NCBI GenBank assembly: GCA_036373975.1
Contig: DASUUR010000054.1
Span: 1 to 20,724, forward strand
DNA from: DASUUR01 sp036373975
GTDB taxonomy: Bacteria; Patescibacteriota; Saccharimonadia; Saccharimonadales; Saccharimonadaceae
Reading direction: 5' to 3'
DNA: 20,724 bases
This document shows positions 1 to 6,931 of this stretch, one piece after another (the first letter of the stretch is position 1; each line of letters opens with the position of its first letter). The notes under the pieces were generated by a model. The model saw nothing but the letters and a program-made list of their open reading frames with translations, was not told where the DNA came from and searched no databases. A program made the translations under genes and the position numbers.

Positions 1-347
1 GTAATATATAATCCTTGACTGGCTACATGGCTGTAGACATCCAGCGCAAACTGTTCTGACCAATTTGTCTTAGCAGCCTGAATTTCCTGATTCATTTCTT
101 CGCCGATCAAGCCCGCATCTCTAAATAACTGCCAAATATTAGCGCAACCAATCCACGGCGCTTTTAATCCCTTCCAACCTGGTCTGGTGGATATATTTCG
201 ATGAGTGGGGTTAATAAAAATGAGCGCAAGTTTTGGCTGCTCAGTCTGACCAGCGCCGGAAATAGCATCCAGTGTGTGGTCTCCGTAGTATTGTTGGCTA
301 ATTTCTGTAACCCTCTGACTAATCTCAGGAATTTGAAGCAATGGCAT
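1..347 (-). CDS. Uracil-DNA glycosylase family protein, 3' end cut by the window
   Basis: The minus strand is open from an ATG at 347 to the window edge (115 codons). The predicted protein has FINPTHRNIS near residues 48-57 and then RPGWKG and APWIG blocks, followed by a GLYIT segment at the edge. These match what I know of uracil-DNA glycosylase superfamily proteins: an NP-containing motif in the uracil-binding loop followed by a conserved APWIG block. Enzymes of the family excise uracil from DNA and start base-excision repair in the cytoplasm. The C-terminal half, with the second catalytic loop, lies outside the window, so the exact subfamily cannot be set. It is divergent from the MazG-like gene 29 bases away; both may help keep uracil or damaged nucleotides out of DNA. 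The start is supported by a -10-like box at 354-359 ending six bases before the ATG. Confidence 0.72.
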   Translation of the reverse strand, partial: MPLLQIPEISQRVTEISQQYYGDHTLDAISGAGQTEQPKLALIFINPTHRNISTRPGWKGLKAPWIGCANIWQLFRDAGLIGEEMNQEIQAAKTNWSEQFALDVYSHVASQGLYI

Positions 348-353
348 ATTCCT

Positions 354-370
354 ATGCTAACAGGTAAGAT
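354..370. promoter_or_regulatory. Back-to-back -10 boxes of the glycosylase/MazG divergent pair
   Basis: On the minus strand TAGCAT (359 to 354) ends six bases before the ATG at 347. On the plus strand TAAGAT (365-370) ends six bases before the ATG at 377. The whole gap is 29 bases, so each -35 region would lie inside the other gene. Transcription should begin at or next to each start codon, giving leaderless mRNAs. No good -35 was found for either direction, and AGGA next to the minus-strand start could also act as a weak ribosome binding site. Confidence 0.5.
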
Positions 371-376
371 ACTTCT

Positions 377-691
377 ATGGATATGCCTACAGACGACTCA
401 CTACAGAAACTCCAGAAATACATTTGGGAAATGAACAAGCAGCGTGGCTTTAATACGACTGATCCAAGTAAAAAGTTAGTGATGCTTCTTGAGGAAGCAG
501 GCGAACTAGCCAAAGCCACCCGCAAGATTGCAGGCTTGAAGTTTGCCGATAACACTCAGCAAACAAATGTGCGCGAAGAACTGGCAGACGTACAAATAGT
601 CTTGCTTGGACTTGCCAGTATGCTTGACGTTGATATGTTTGAGGCTGTCAAAGAGAAAGAGGAGAAGAATCGGCAGCGGGAGTGGAAGTAA
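377..691 (+). CDS. MazG-like nucleotide pyrophosphohydrolase
   Basis: A 104-residue all-alpha protein with the MazG/dUTPase-type metal-binding signature: EEAGE at residues 39-43 and EELAD at 67-71, spaced as in MazG-like enzymes. Such proteins hydrolyse non-canonical or excess NTPs to NMP and pyrophosphate with Mg2+ held by the Glu/Asp residues; they are cytoplasmic house-cleaning enzymes. The length is that of the single-domain MazG-like family, not of the two-domain E. coli MazG. Substrate cannot be told from sequence. The ATG at 377 is preferred because TAAGAT lies exactly six bases upstream and there is no earlier in-frame ATG with support. It is a single-gene unit, divergent from the glycosylase. 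Confidence 0.85.
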   Translation: MDMPTDDSLQKLQKYIWEMNKQRGFNTTDPSKKLVMLLEEAGELAKATRKIAGLKFADNTQQTNVREELADVQIVLLGLASMLDVDMFEAVKEKEEKNRQREWK

Positions 692-787
692 AGTTTAGCT
701 CTTCTAATTTTTGACCTAACAGTATTGAGTTTGCCCGGACCTACAGCCAATCTAATACTTGACAACATTCCGTAAAAATGACATACA

Positions 788-1882
788 CTATTTTTGTGTG
801 TTACCTAAAATCGTAATAACTTTAGGGACAAAGAAAATCTTCTTCCTATTTACGAATACCGTTTCAAGTAATCTCGCCTTTACTAGAGAGTTTAAGTAGG
901 CCGAAGAAGTATTTTTACCTACTCCAAGTGCATCCGAGAGCATGTCAATATTAAATGCTACGTTAGAGAATAGGAAGTCGATAAGGTTGCGTTGCCTAAA
1001 CTTAGGAACAATATCTTCGGTGACAAGACTCTCGTATCGGATAGCCTCTTTCGTAACTTCATCCAATGCCTCAGACGTCTTATTGGCTTGTAGAATAATA
1101 CCTTTCAAAATATATTTAACCCATTCGTCCCACTTATTTTCGTATGTAACTTCTCGGAGGCGGCGATAATACTCACTCTTATTTTGAAAAATATATTCAC
1201 TAAGAAAAAGGATAGGAAAACGTAAATAGCCATGCTTGACGAGATACAAAGGCATTAAGATTCTCCCCGTCCTACCATTTCCATCAGGAAATGGGTGTAT
1301 CGCCTCAAATTGATAATGAATCAAGGCTACCCTAATTAAGATCTGCCCATCATCACTATCGTCGTTGAAATAGTCTTCAAAATCCTTAAGCATACCACGG
1401 ATCAATGCTTCCCCTTCGGGTGGTGTGTAATATACTTGGCCTGTTTTATCGCTGGCAATCTGGTAGCCAGGAAGTTTTCTAATTCCTTTTTGCGGGAGGG
1501 CAAGTGTTTTTTGTATTGCAATGTAGTCATTAGTTGCAAGAAACCCTTTTTTATGAAGAATAGTCGAACCAAGTGCAATAGCCTCTGTGTATTTATCGGT
1601 TTCTTTAATGGCGGCAGGTAATTTTTCTTCTGGCAGGGCGCGTGCTCGTAGAGCATCAGCTACGGTCGTAATAATATTCTCAACTGCAGAGCTTGCTACT
1701 GCTTCAGGCACACTAAAGAGCTTGATCATGTTAATCGCGTTGGCGAAGTTTCGAAATGTTGTAGATGTTTGCCCGTCAAGCCTGGAAAGCGCTCTGCTGG
1801 CTTGAATACAAAGCTTGAGATTTTCAACTGATTCTAAATTTACCTCTTTGGGTGGAAGTTTCGGAAGCTTATTACCCCGCAC
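788..1882 (-). CDS. Fic family protein (AMP transferase-like), class II inhibitory motif, C-terminal winged helix
   Basis: A 364-residue protein. The Fic motif HPFPDGNGRTGR is at residues 196-207 with catalytic H196 and the phosphate-binding GNGR intact. An N-terminal helix carries SSAVEN (64-69), which fits the (S/T)xxxE(G/N) inhibitory helix of class II Fic proteins, where the Glu blocks productive ATP binding. Residues about 298-355 look like a winged helix-turn-helix, as in many Fic proteins of this layout. The family usually transfers AMP from ATP to Ser/Thr/Tyr of a target protein; the target is unknown. The start is a GTG at 1882 without a Shine-Dalgarno sequence, and an in-frame stop lies just six codons upstream, so the extreme N-terminus before LPKLPP is short for the family. 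No antitoxin partner is seen beside it, which fits self-inhibition. Confidence 0.9.
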   Translation of the reverse strand: MRGNKLPKLPPKEVNLESVENLKLCIQASRALSRLDGQTSTTFRNFANAINMIKLFSVPEAVASSAVENIITTVADALRARALPEEKLPAAIKETDKYTEAIALGSTILHKKGFLATNDYIAIQKTLALPQKGIRKLPGYQIASDKTGQVYYTPPEGEALIRGMLKDFEDYFNDDSDDGQILIRVALIHYQFEAIHPFPDGNGRTGRILMPLYLVKHGYLRFPILFLSEYIFQNKSEYYRRLREVTYENKWDEWVKYILKGIILQANKTSEALDEVTKEAIRYESLVTEDIVPKFRQRNLIDFLFSNVAFNIDMLSDALGVGKNTSSAYLNSLVKARLLETVFVNRKKIFFVPKVITILGNTQK

Positions 1883-1890
1883 GGTATACT

Positions 1891-1909
1891 GGCCAGCCTA
1901 CACCTGGCC
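1891..1909. repeat. Short inverted repeat upstream of fic
   Basis: GGCCAG (1891-1896) and CTGGCC (1904-1909) form a 6 bp perfect inverted repeat with a 7-base loop, 9 bases upstream of the Fic start and at the edge of the decayed reading frame. It could be an operator or a chance repeat; a TATACT on the plus strand at 1885-1890 abuts it. Confidence 0.3.
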
Positions 1910-1976
1910 TATTCAGACTAGTTATCTCAAAGTAATTTCTGCCAAAAAGTCGAAGATACTCAGAGAAATTACATCC

Positions 1977-2700
1977 GTGAGCGAAGATGATCTGAAGGCT
2001 GCAATTGCAACTGTTTTTGAAAAACTCAATTCAACGTTTTACCACCTCCAAAGGCTAAAAGTAGTTGAGGCTGCCGCAATTGCCCAGGCAGAGGAACTTG
2101 CGAAGCTTGGCATGCCTGGCATGGAAGGCTTGCCAGGAGTGGTGGGCATGCCTTATGAGCCAATTGGATACGAATATGAATCACTCATGGCCAACGCTAA
2201 GACCACACTTGATGTGCTGGCTGTCCTGATCGCAAAGTGCACCAATAGAAAAGAAGACGAGATAGGTGTAATTACTAATAACCTGGCTCAAACCAAAGAA
2301 CTGCCTAGGCAAACGGAAAGAATAAAGGTAGTTCTGACACGTAAAAAAGAATAAACAATTTATTGAAGAGTTCAGAAATACAGGCGATAAGAAATCAAAA
2401 AGAAATTACGCAGTTCATGTGGGCGCGTTGCCAGTAGGCACTATAAATGTTCCCATCAATAACCCCTTAGCCACTACCTTGCGCTCTAAAGCCTATGAGC
2501 CACACCTGGGGATACCCGATCAAATGAGTCAGCATGATGTAACACCTGATGTTCAAGATTATGCTGAAGATGTGTTCTATTCAACTGCGGATATTGTGAT
2601 TCAGTGCCTGAGCGTGCTATTGAGAACGCATTTCAAAACAGGCAACCGAACTAGTTTGCAAGATGAAAGTAAAACAGCGCGGAATAAAAATGCATCTTAG
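1977..2700 (+). pseudogene. Frameshifted and probably 5'-truncated hypothetical gene
   Basis: Two adjacent open frames read as one protein. The first is open through 1881-2354, with a GTG at 1977 as the only start-like codon between the Fic gene and there; it contains a coiled, helix-rich stretch, a glycine/proline/methionine patch (GMPGMEGLPG) and a YEYESLMANAKTTLDVLA segment. The second, one frame on, starts at 2338 and runs to TAG at 2698-2700. They overlap at a run of six adenines (2341-2346); dropping one A joins them smoothly as TRKKNKQFIEEF. The second part has no ATG at its beginning. The coding look of the first frame continues upstream of 1977 (KVISAKKSKILREITS), so the true start seems lost. 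I do not recognise the family; the helical segment is loosely HEPN-like, but that is a guess. Confidence 0.55.
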
Positions 2701-2713
2701 GCCTGTATAGTAA

Positions 2714-3319
2714 CTAGACTTTTTTCAATGCCAGAGTAAACCAATCGGTACGCCCAATCGTCTGGTGGTCTTCGTGAGCCACTATAAATGCGTGTCCTGC
2801 TAGTTCCTGGATAAGCCTAGCATTGTAATAGTAGAACATGCGCTTGCCGTACTGATCTTCTTTGACCTCTTCTTCATAAGTTGGTCGCTCTTTGAGCGAA
2901 ATGAAAGCAATTCCGTCTTTGCGCAATGCTGCCGCAATTTTTGTGAGCGCGACCTTCATGTCACCTTGATTGACGTGTAATAGAGATGCAAAGGCATAAA
3001 CAACGTCGAGATTTTCAGGGTATTGGTACGTCAGTGCATCGGCAGTTACGAATGAAGCATCAGGTAGTCTTTTGCGTGCAATATCTAACAGTCCTTCTGA
3101 AGGGTCGTAACCTTCATACCACGCAACCCGCTTTACTATCTCTTCAGCATCACGGCCGTCCCCACACCCGACTTCGACGACCTTAGCTTCGCTATTGGCA
3201 TTTGCGAGCTTCAGTCCAAGCTCAATATCGCTCACGCGCGCACCAATGCCTTTGAAGTATTCTGCTAATTCTTTTGCCGACTCGTCATAAGTCTTTATCG
3301 TTTGAGTATTCCAATCCAT
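2714..3319 (-). CDS. Class I SAM-dependent methyltransferase
   Basis: A 201-residue protein with the Rossmann-fold methyltransferase motif I VVEVGCGDG at residues 47-55, an acidic residue in GYDPS (70-74) where motif II normally binds the ribose of SAM, and a motif IV-like LDVVYAFASLLHV further on. It transfers a methyl group from SAM to an unknown substrate, probably a small molecule, because there is no separate target-recognition domain. The start at 3319 is supported by TATAGT seven bases upstream on the minus strand. It is divergent from a tail-fibre-like gene with only 21 bases between the two ATGs. Confidence 0.87.
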   Translation of the reverse strand: MDWNTQTIKTYDESAKELAEYFKGIGARVSDIELGLKLANANSEAKVVEVGCGDGRDAEEIVKRVAWYEGYDPSEGLLDIARKRLPDASFVTADALTYQYPENLDVVYAFASLLHVNQGDMKVALTKIAAALRKDGIAFISLKERPTYEEEVKEDQYGKRMFYYYNARLIQELAGHAFIVAHEDHQTIGRTDWFTLALKKV

Positions 3320-3326
3320 GCAACTG

Positions 3327-3334
3327 ACTATACA
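3327..3334. promoter_or_regulatory. Overlapping bidirectional -10 elements
   Basis: The plus strand TATACA (3329-3334) ends six bases before the ATG at 3341. The minus strand TATAGT (3332 to 3327) ends seven bases before the ATG at 3319. The two hexamers overlap by four bases, so RNA polymerase can bind only one way at a time. Both transcripts would be leaderless. Confidence 0.55.
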
Positions 3335-3340
3335 CCAGGC

Positions 3341-3969
3341 ATGGCTAAACTTCGACTGGAGTTGAACGCCGGCAAACAGCCACTCCCAGTGGGTCCGCCT
3401 GGAGCGCGGTCGCGGTTACGCTTGCGGGTGCAGTTACGAATTACTTCACTAATAACCGCTACTACACCGTACCAGCTGCTGGCCGTACTACAGCGACCGT
3501 GGCTAACGGTGATGGCTGCGCAATAGCCATTCCGTATTTTTTGGGTCAATCCAAAGCATTCGATCGCATAGGGGTTGAAATTACAACTGCTGCTGCCTCT
3601 ACGAATGTTCGTCTTGGCATATATGCAGATAATGGCAGTAATAGTCCGGGTAGCCGAGTAATTGATGCAGGCACTATCGATGCCTCAACCACTGGAGCAA
3701 AAGAAGTCACAATGAGTACCGGCACGCTAGCCCAAGGCATGTATTGGTTGGTCGCAGTGCCTCAAGGCGGTTCACCTACATTTAGGGCTTTGAATGGCTC
3801 TGCCTATCATGTGGGAGGCGGCTCCTTGGCTACAGTAGTAGGCTCGGGTGGTATTTTGGCTGGTATTTATACGGCGGCAGGAGCAGTGCCTGGCGCTCTG
3901 CCGGCTACATTCCCTGCTGTAGCAAATTACGCTGCCTTTCCTCCGGTTATTGCTCTGCGAGCAGCTTAG
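3341..3969 (+). pseudogene. Tail-fibre-like surface protein with a broken reading frame
   Basis: The well-supported part is the frame ending with TAG at 3967-3969. It is open from 3349 but has no usable start until a GTG at 3499, although the protein sequence already looks native from about 3390 (SAWSAVAVTLAGAVTNYFTN). The only upstream ATG (3341, MAKLR) is in another frame that stops at 3526, so a -1 shift before about 3420 is needed to join them. The body (AFDRIGVEITT, VRLGIYADNG, STTGAKEV, GMYWLVAVPQGG) is a beta-rich domain of a type I know from phage tail or virion surface proteins. The ATG at 3341 has the same promoter spacing as its neighbours, which favours a real gene damaged by an indel or a read error. 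No slippery heptamer for -1 frameshifting was found. Confidence 0.6.
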
Positions 3970-4040
3970 CTTCTATTAAAGTGCCCCACATTCGTCGCGT
4001 GTGGTTCACCATTGCAATTATTACATCATCAACAGATACG

Positions 4041-4078
4041 AAAGTTCCCGGAAATATTTTCTGGAACTTTTTGTTTTG
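4041..4078 (+). terminator. Rho-independent terminator
   Basis: AAAGTTCC (4041-4048) pairs with GGAACTTT (4063-4070), and the T-rich run TTTTTGTTTTG follows directly. It lies about 70 bases after the stop of the tail-fibre-like gene and should end that transcript. Confidence 0.75.
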
Positions 4079-4098
4079 CTTTCCACCCCTGTTATATT
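4071..4098 (+). promoter_or_regulatory. Extended -10 promoter upstream of the SDR gene
   Basis: TTGTTT (4071-4076), a 16-base spacer and TGtTATATT (4090-4098) make a plausible extended -10 promoter. It would start RNA near 4105 and give the SDR gene a leader of about 70 bases holding a GGGGCG/CGCCCC stem (4127-4132 with 4155-4160, long loop). The second, closer promoter at 4165 would bypass this leader. Confidence 0.4.
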
Positions 4099-4164
4099 AA
4101 GCCCACTGCTGCCGAACCCAAGCAACGGGGCGTCTGGTTCATGTTCATCTTTATCGCCCCTTGC

Positions 4165-4170
4165 TATACT
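4165..4170 (+). promoter_or_regulatory. Leaderless-type -10 box of the SDR gene
   Basis: TATACT preceded by TGC gives an extended -10 (TGNTATACT) and ends six bases before the ATG at 4177, so transcription should start at about the A of the start codon. Confidence 0.6.
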
Positions 4171-4176
4171 TGATCC

Positions 4177-4902
4177 ATGAAAGATAAAGTTATCGTTATT
4201 ACCGGTGCCAGCGAAGGCCTTGGCCGAGCCACTGCAACCAAACTTATTGCCGAAGGCGCCGCCGTTGCTCTAGTCGCACATAACGGCGACAAGCTAACAG
4301 CCGTCGCTCAGGAGCTGGGCTCCAGCGCACATCCATATGTCTGTGATATCTCCTCACCTGATCAAATTCAGCAAACTGTGCGGCAAATCCTAAAAGACTT
4401 TGACCGCGTCGATATTCTCATTAATAACGCAGGCATCTGGACGGACGAGGAGCTAGAAAAAAATGATCCGTTGCGACGCCGGAGAGCTTTTGAAGTCAAC
4501 ACACTGGGGACAATTGAGTTTTCTAAGGCGCTTGAATCTACTTTCCGAAAGCAGAATAGTGGGCACATTCTGAATGTTATTTCGACAAGCGGCACAAGTG
4601 ACACAAGTGCAGGTGATAACAAACTTTGGCAATCATATGGGGCAACTAAGTGGGCACTGGCTGGTTTTACCAGGGCTTTTAAGGACTCCTTGGACGGTAC
4701 AAACGTAAAAGTTACGGGCTTCTATCCTGCAGGATTTGATAGTAACCTCTATGAAAATGCTTCGCGACGCGATCCTCACGACCAGCCGTGGATGATGAAA
4801 ACCGATGATGTAGCAGACGCTCTGATTTTCTGCCTGACTCGTCCAGCGGATATGCTTGTCGAAAAGCTGATAGTCACTAAGTTTAGGCACGATAAAGCTT
4901 AG
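4177..4902 (+). CDS. Short-chain dehydrogenase/reductase (SDR)
   Basis: A 241-residue classical SDR. The nucleotide-binding TGASEGLG is at residues 9-16, NNAG at 83-86, the structural Asn in VNTLG near 108, a serine-rich strand (STSGTSDTS, 136-144) supplying the catalytic Ser, and YGATK (154-158) with Tyr and Lys. It carries out NAD(P)H-dependent oxidation or reduction of an alcohol or carbonyl; the substrate is not evident. The length is normal for the family. It is transcribed alone, after a terminator, and there is no Shine-Dalgarno sequence before the ATG. Confidence 0.9.
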   Translation: MKDKVIVITGASEGLGRATATKLIAEGAAVALVAHNGDKLTAVAQELGSSAHPYVCDISSPDQIQQTVRQILKDFDRVDILINNAGIWTDEELEKNDPLRRRRAFEVNTLGTIEFSKALESTFRKQNSGHILNVISTSGTSDTSAGDNKLWQSYGATKWALAGFTRAFKDSLDGTNVKVTGFYPAGFDSNLYENASRRDPHDQPWMMKTDDVADALIFCLTRPADMLVEKLIVTKFRHDKA

Positions 4903-5042
4903 TTATCCTTTTATTCTGATTTAGTCGCAAGAGGCAAGTAACTTAGCATGTAGTCCTGTAATGTTAAGTAAGAAGGTGTTCCAGAACTTACCCCGTAAGG
5001 TCACTATGGTATTATCCAACAGATAGGACCCTTATTTTAGCA

Positions 5043-5110
5043 AAATCTCAAAACTCAAGTAAATTCAGTTCTGAGATTTCTGCTGGGTTTGAACGCACCC
5101 AGCACGGCGT
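5043..5110. repeat. Structured repeat element, copy 1
   Basis: The core 5071-5110 is identical at 39 of 40 positions to 6839-6878. It holds a perfect 8 bp hairpin, TGCTGGGT (5081-5088) with ACCCAGCA (5097-5104), loop TTGAACGC. A second, outer stem is possible: AAATCTCA (5043-5050) with TGAGATTT (5072-5079). It lies 38 bases beyond the stop of the minus-strand unknown gene at 5148, so it may be that gene's 3' end, but no long U-run follows the hairpin in either direction. Confidence 0.85.
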
Positions 5111-5147
5111 ATGCTGTTTCGAAGACCGGAGCAAAGATGGACCTGCC

Positions 5148-5606
5148 TTATGCTACAGCAGATGCCTCTTCCGCGATGCCGAGGGCTTGGTGGAAAGCCT
5201 GCCAGTACGCACCCTTATAGGGGCCATCTCCCCGAATGGGAACCTCGAGTCGCAGGCTCCACGTACCATCTGCTTGCTTCTCAGCCATCAGACTGCTACC
5301 AGAAGTAGCCGATGCGCAAAACAAGTAGTTGACATCCTCCTCGCAGAAGATGAACCAGCCACCGTTCAAGCCCTCCTCATTGAAAAAGGCGGGCTCGCGT
5401 CCTTCCTCGATCTCCCACTCACGCTCACCAATCGAATGGGTGGCCATGAAAATGTGGGCGACATCGGCGAGACTATTGTCGCGAACGAACTTGTCTACCT
5501 CTTCTTCAATGTAGGAACAGACGTTGCTGTGGTCCATCGCGCCGACAACAATATCGAATGTCAGATCCTTGGCCCTCTTGCAGAGAGTGGTGGTGATCTC
5601 AACCAC
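5148..5606 (-). CDS. Unknown protein, unit A
   Basis: A 152-residue acidic protein I do not recognise. It has no signal peptide or membrane segment; it contains a helical first part (residues 1-60), an aromatic-rich middle (GGWFIFCEEDVNYLFC) and a short alanine-rich end. The GTG start at 5606 is set by an in-frame TAG four codons upstream and by TAGGAG (5613-5618, minus strand) six bases away. The nearest promoter (-10 at 5706-5711) leaves a leader of about 90 bases. By eye the gene is GC-richer than its AT-rich flanks. It shares its layout (Shine-Dalgarno, unknown small ORF, hairpin) with the units at 6932, 17454 and 19993, and its 3' element with the one at 6932. Confidence 0.75.
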   Translation of the reverse strand: MVEITTTLCKRAKDLTFDIVVGAMDHSNVCSYIEEEVDKFVRDNSLADVAHIFMATHSIGEREWEIEEGREPAFFNEEGLNGGWFIFCEEDVNYLFCASATSGSSLMAEKQADGTWSLRLEVPIRGDGPYKGAYWQAFHQALGIAEEASAVA

Positions 5607-5705
5607 GGCGAACTCCTAGATTGTTGGGCTTTATCCATGTCAAGCCTTGCCTAGCAGGGCACTCAATAGGAATGCGCCGGTAGACAGACTTGAAAGATCG
5701 TCTAA

Positions 5706-5711
5706 ATTATA
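5706..5711 (-). promoter_or_regulatory. -10 box upstream of unknown unit A
   Basis: A perfect TATAAT on the minus strand lies within a TA-rich stretch (5702-5723), about 100 bases upstream of the GTG at 5606. No convincing -35 is seen. Confidence 0.45.
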
Positions 5712-5838
5712 TCATATATATACTTTTGGTAATTCGTCTCTAGCTTATTTGATTCCAGCCTGAGGAATCTGCCATAGTATGGATGGCGTCGTGCAGGTTG
5801 TTTTGTTTCGAATTTATACTCGGCCTCGAAGCCGGTCT

Positions 5839-6693
5839 TTATCTATCTAAAAAATCTCTCACGAGCGCAGCTACTTCATCTAAGTGCGTCTCTAGCAACC
5901 AATGACCCCCATTTAGCAGGCGTAACTCCGCATTTGGGAGATCCCGCAAATAGGCCTTAGCTGACTTTTCTGGCATATAGCCATCTTGTGGCCCCCAAAC
6001 AATCAGCGTTGCCGGTTTGTGCTCGCGAAGATATGCTTGCGCCTTTGGCATCCAGCCAAGGTTTTGTTTTAGGCCTTCCATTAGGCCGACCATGATCTTG
6101 TGGCGCTCGGGCGTAAGTAGCTGCGAGGCGGCTAAGTTCCAAAGGTCAGGCGTAAATCGATTATGGAGTTTCTGGTCTGTTTCACCGATAAACTCCTCAC
6201 GGAAGCCCTCTTTGCTTACCGCATCTTCAAGCTTCTTATGATTTTCAGGGCTGGGATTACGCCAGTACTCTTTTAGGCCATCGTACTTCGGACCAAGTGC
6301 ATCTTCATAAATATCACCGTTTTGAATGATGAGGCTCGTAATATTTTCTGGTGCGCTCATTGCAAGCCGAAGGCCAATCTGAGAACCATAATCGTGCAGA
6401 TACAGCGAGTATCTTTTTAGGCTCAACGATTGACAAAAATCCTGTAGAAATTGCGCGTAGCCGTCAAAGGTATACTCAAAGTCTTGGGGCGTATCGCTAT
6501 AACCAAAGCCAGGAAAGTCGGGCGCTACCAGTCGCCACCGATCCGAAAGCGCAGCCATGAGATTACGATACTGAAATGAAGAGCAGGGATAGCCATGTGG
6601 TAAAAGTAGGATTGGCGCGTCTTTTGGCCCTGCTTCTCGGTAAAAAATTTGTATGCCATTGACCTGAGTGTAGTGATGAGTGATTATGTCCAT
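5839..6693 (-). CDS. Alpha/beta hydrolase with Asp nucleophile (epoxide hydrolase/haloalkane dehalogenase type)
   Basis: A 284-residue alpha/beta-hydrolase. The oxyanion-hole motif HGYP is at residues 33-36, PGFGYSD at 61-67, the nucleophile elbow HDYGS at 100-104 with D101 as nucleophile, the acid D237 in WGPQDG and the base H264 in GGHW. An Asp nucleophile is the mark of epoxide hydrolases and haloalkane dehalogenases, not of Ser esterases; the substrate cannot be settled from sequence. The cap domain lies at about residues 130-210. The ATG at 6693 is supported by AGGAG (6700-6704, minus strand) six bases away. It lies between the two unknown units that share a repeat, all on the minus strand, each with its own gap. 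Confidence 0.88.
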   Translation of the reverse strand: MDIITHHYTQVNGIQIFYREAGPKDAPILLLPHGYPCSSFQYRNLMAALSDRWRLVAPDFPGFGYSDTPQDFEYTFDGYAQFLQDFCQSLSLKRYSLYLHDYGSQIGLRLAMSAPENITSLIIQNGDIYEDALGPKYDGLKEYWRNPSPENHKKLEDAVSKEGFREEFIGETDQKLHNRFTPDLWNLAASQLLTPERHKIMVGLMEGLKQNLGWMPKAQAYLREHKPATLIVWGPQDGYMPEKSAKAYLRDLPNAELRLLNGGHWLLETHLDEVAALVRDFLDR

Positions 6694-6806
6694 AAAAATC
6701 TCCTGCTTAGGTTCTCAATTTAGGATACCAAGAAATGGAAGGTTCAGAGGCCACTTTCATTAGATGATGTTTCGTCATATAAACAACATGAATAGAGAGC
6801 TCTAAA

Positions 6807-6878
6807 AATCTCGATGCTCAAAGCTAAACCCTTCAGCACTGAGATTCCTGCTGGGTTTGAACGCACCCAGCACGGCGT
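6807..6878. repeat. Structured repeat element, copy 2
   Basis: Second copy of the element at 5043-5110. The hairpin is TGCTGGGT (6849-6856) with ACCCAGCA (6865-6872), same loop. The outer stem is kept as AATCTC (6807-6812) with GAGATT (6841-6846) although the sequence between differs and is a few bases longer; several short blocks (CTCAA, TAAA, TTCAG) stay in the same order. It lies 53 bases beyond the stop of the unknown gene at 6932. Confidence 0.85.
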
Positions 6879-6931
6879 GTAGCGGGAGGGGGCCAAACTA
6901 GGATGAGATCCACCCGAGGGTGAAGACAAGG

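Noticed and set aside
201..434. 77-codon plus-strand open frame overlapping the window's first gene
   Set aside because: It is antisense to the glycosylase frame, overlaps the MazG start and has no family character.
2341..2347. AAAAAAG as a programmed -1 frameshift site
   Set aside because: The heptamer is in the wrong phase, and joining the two frames needs a +1 shift or one A fewer, not -1; an indel is simpler.
4100..4176. Known riboswitch before the SDR gene
   Set aside because: The leader has one GC stem with a long loop and none of the consensus motifs of the riboswitch classes I know, so only a generic structured leader is noted.
5081..5104. Hairpin loop resembling a tRNA T-arm (GGTTTGAAC)
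   Set aside because: The loop length and the missing C of TTC do not fit, and no acceptor, D or anticodon arms are found upstream.
5043..6878. Reading the duplicated hairpin as an integron attC site
   Set aside because: I looked for the RYYYAAC/GTTRRRY core pair and did not find it, and no integrase or contiguous cassette array is present.
6744..6929. 61-codon minus-strand open frame between the hydrolase and unit B
   Set aside because: It runs straight through the repeated hairpin element, which explains its openness; no coding character.
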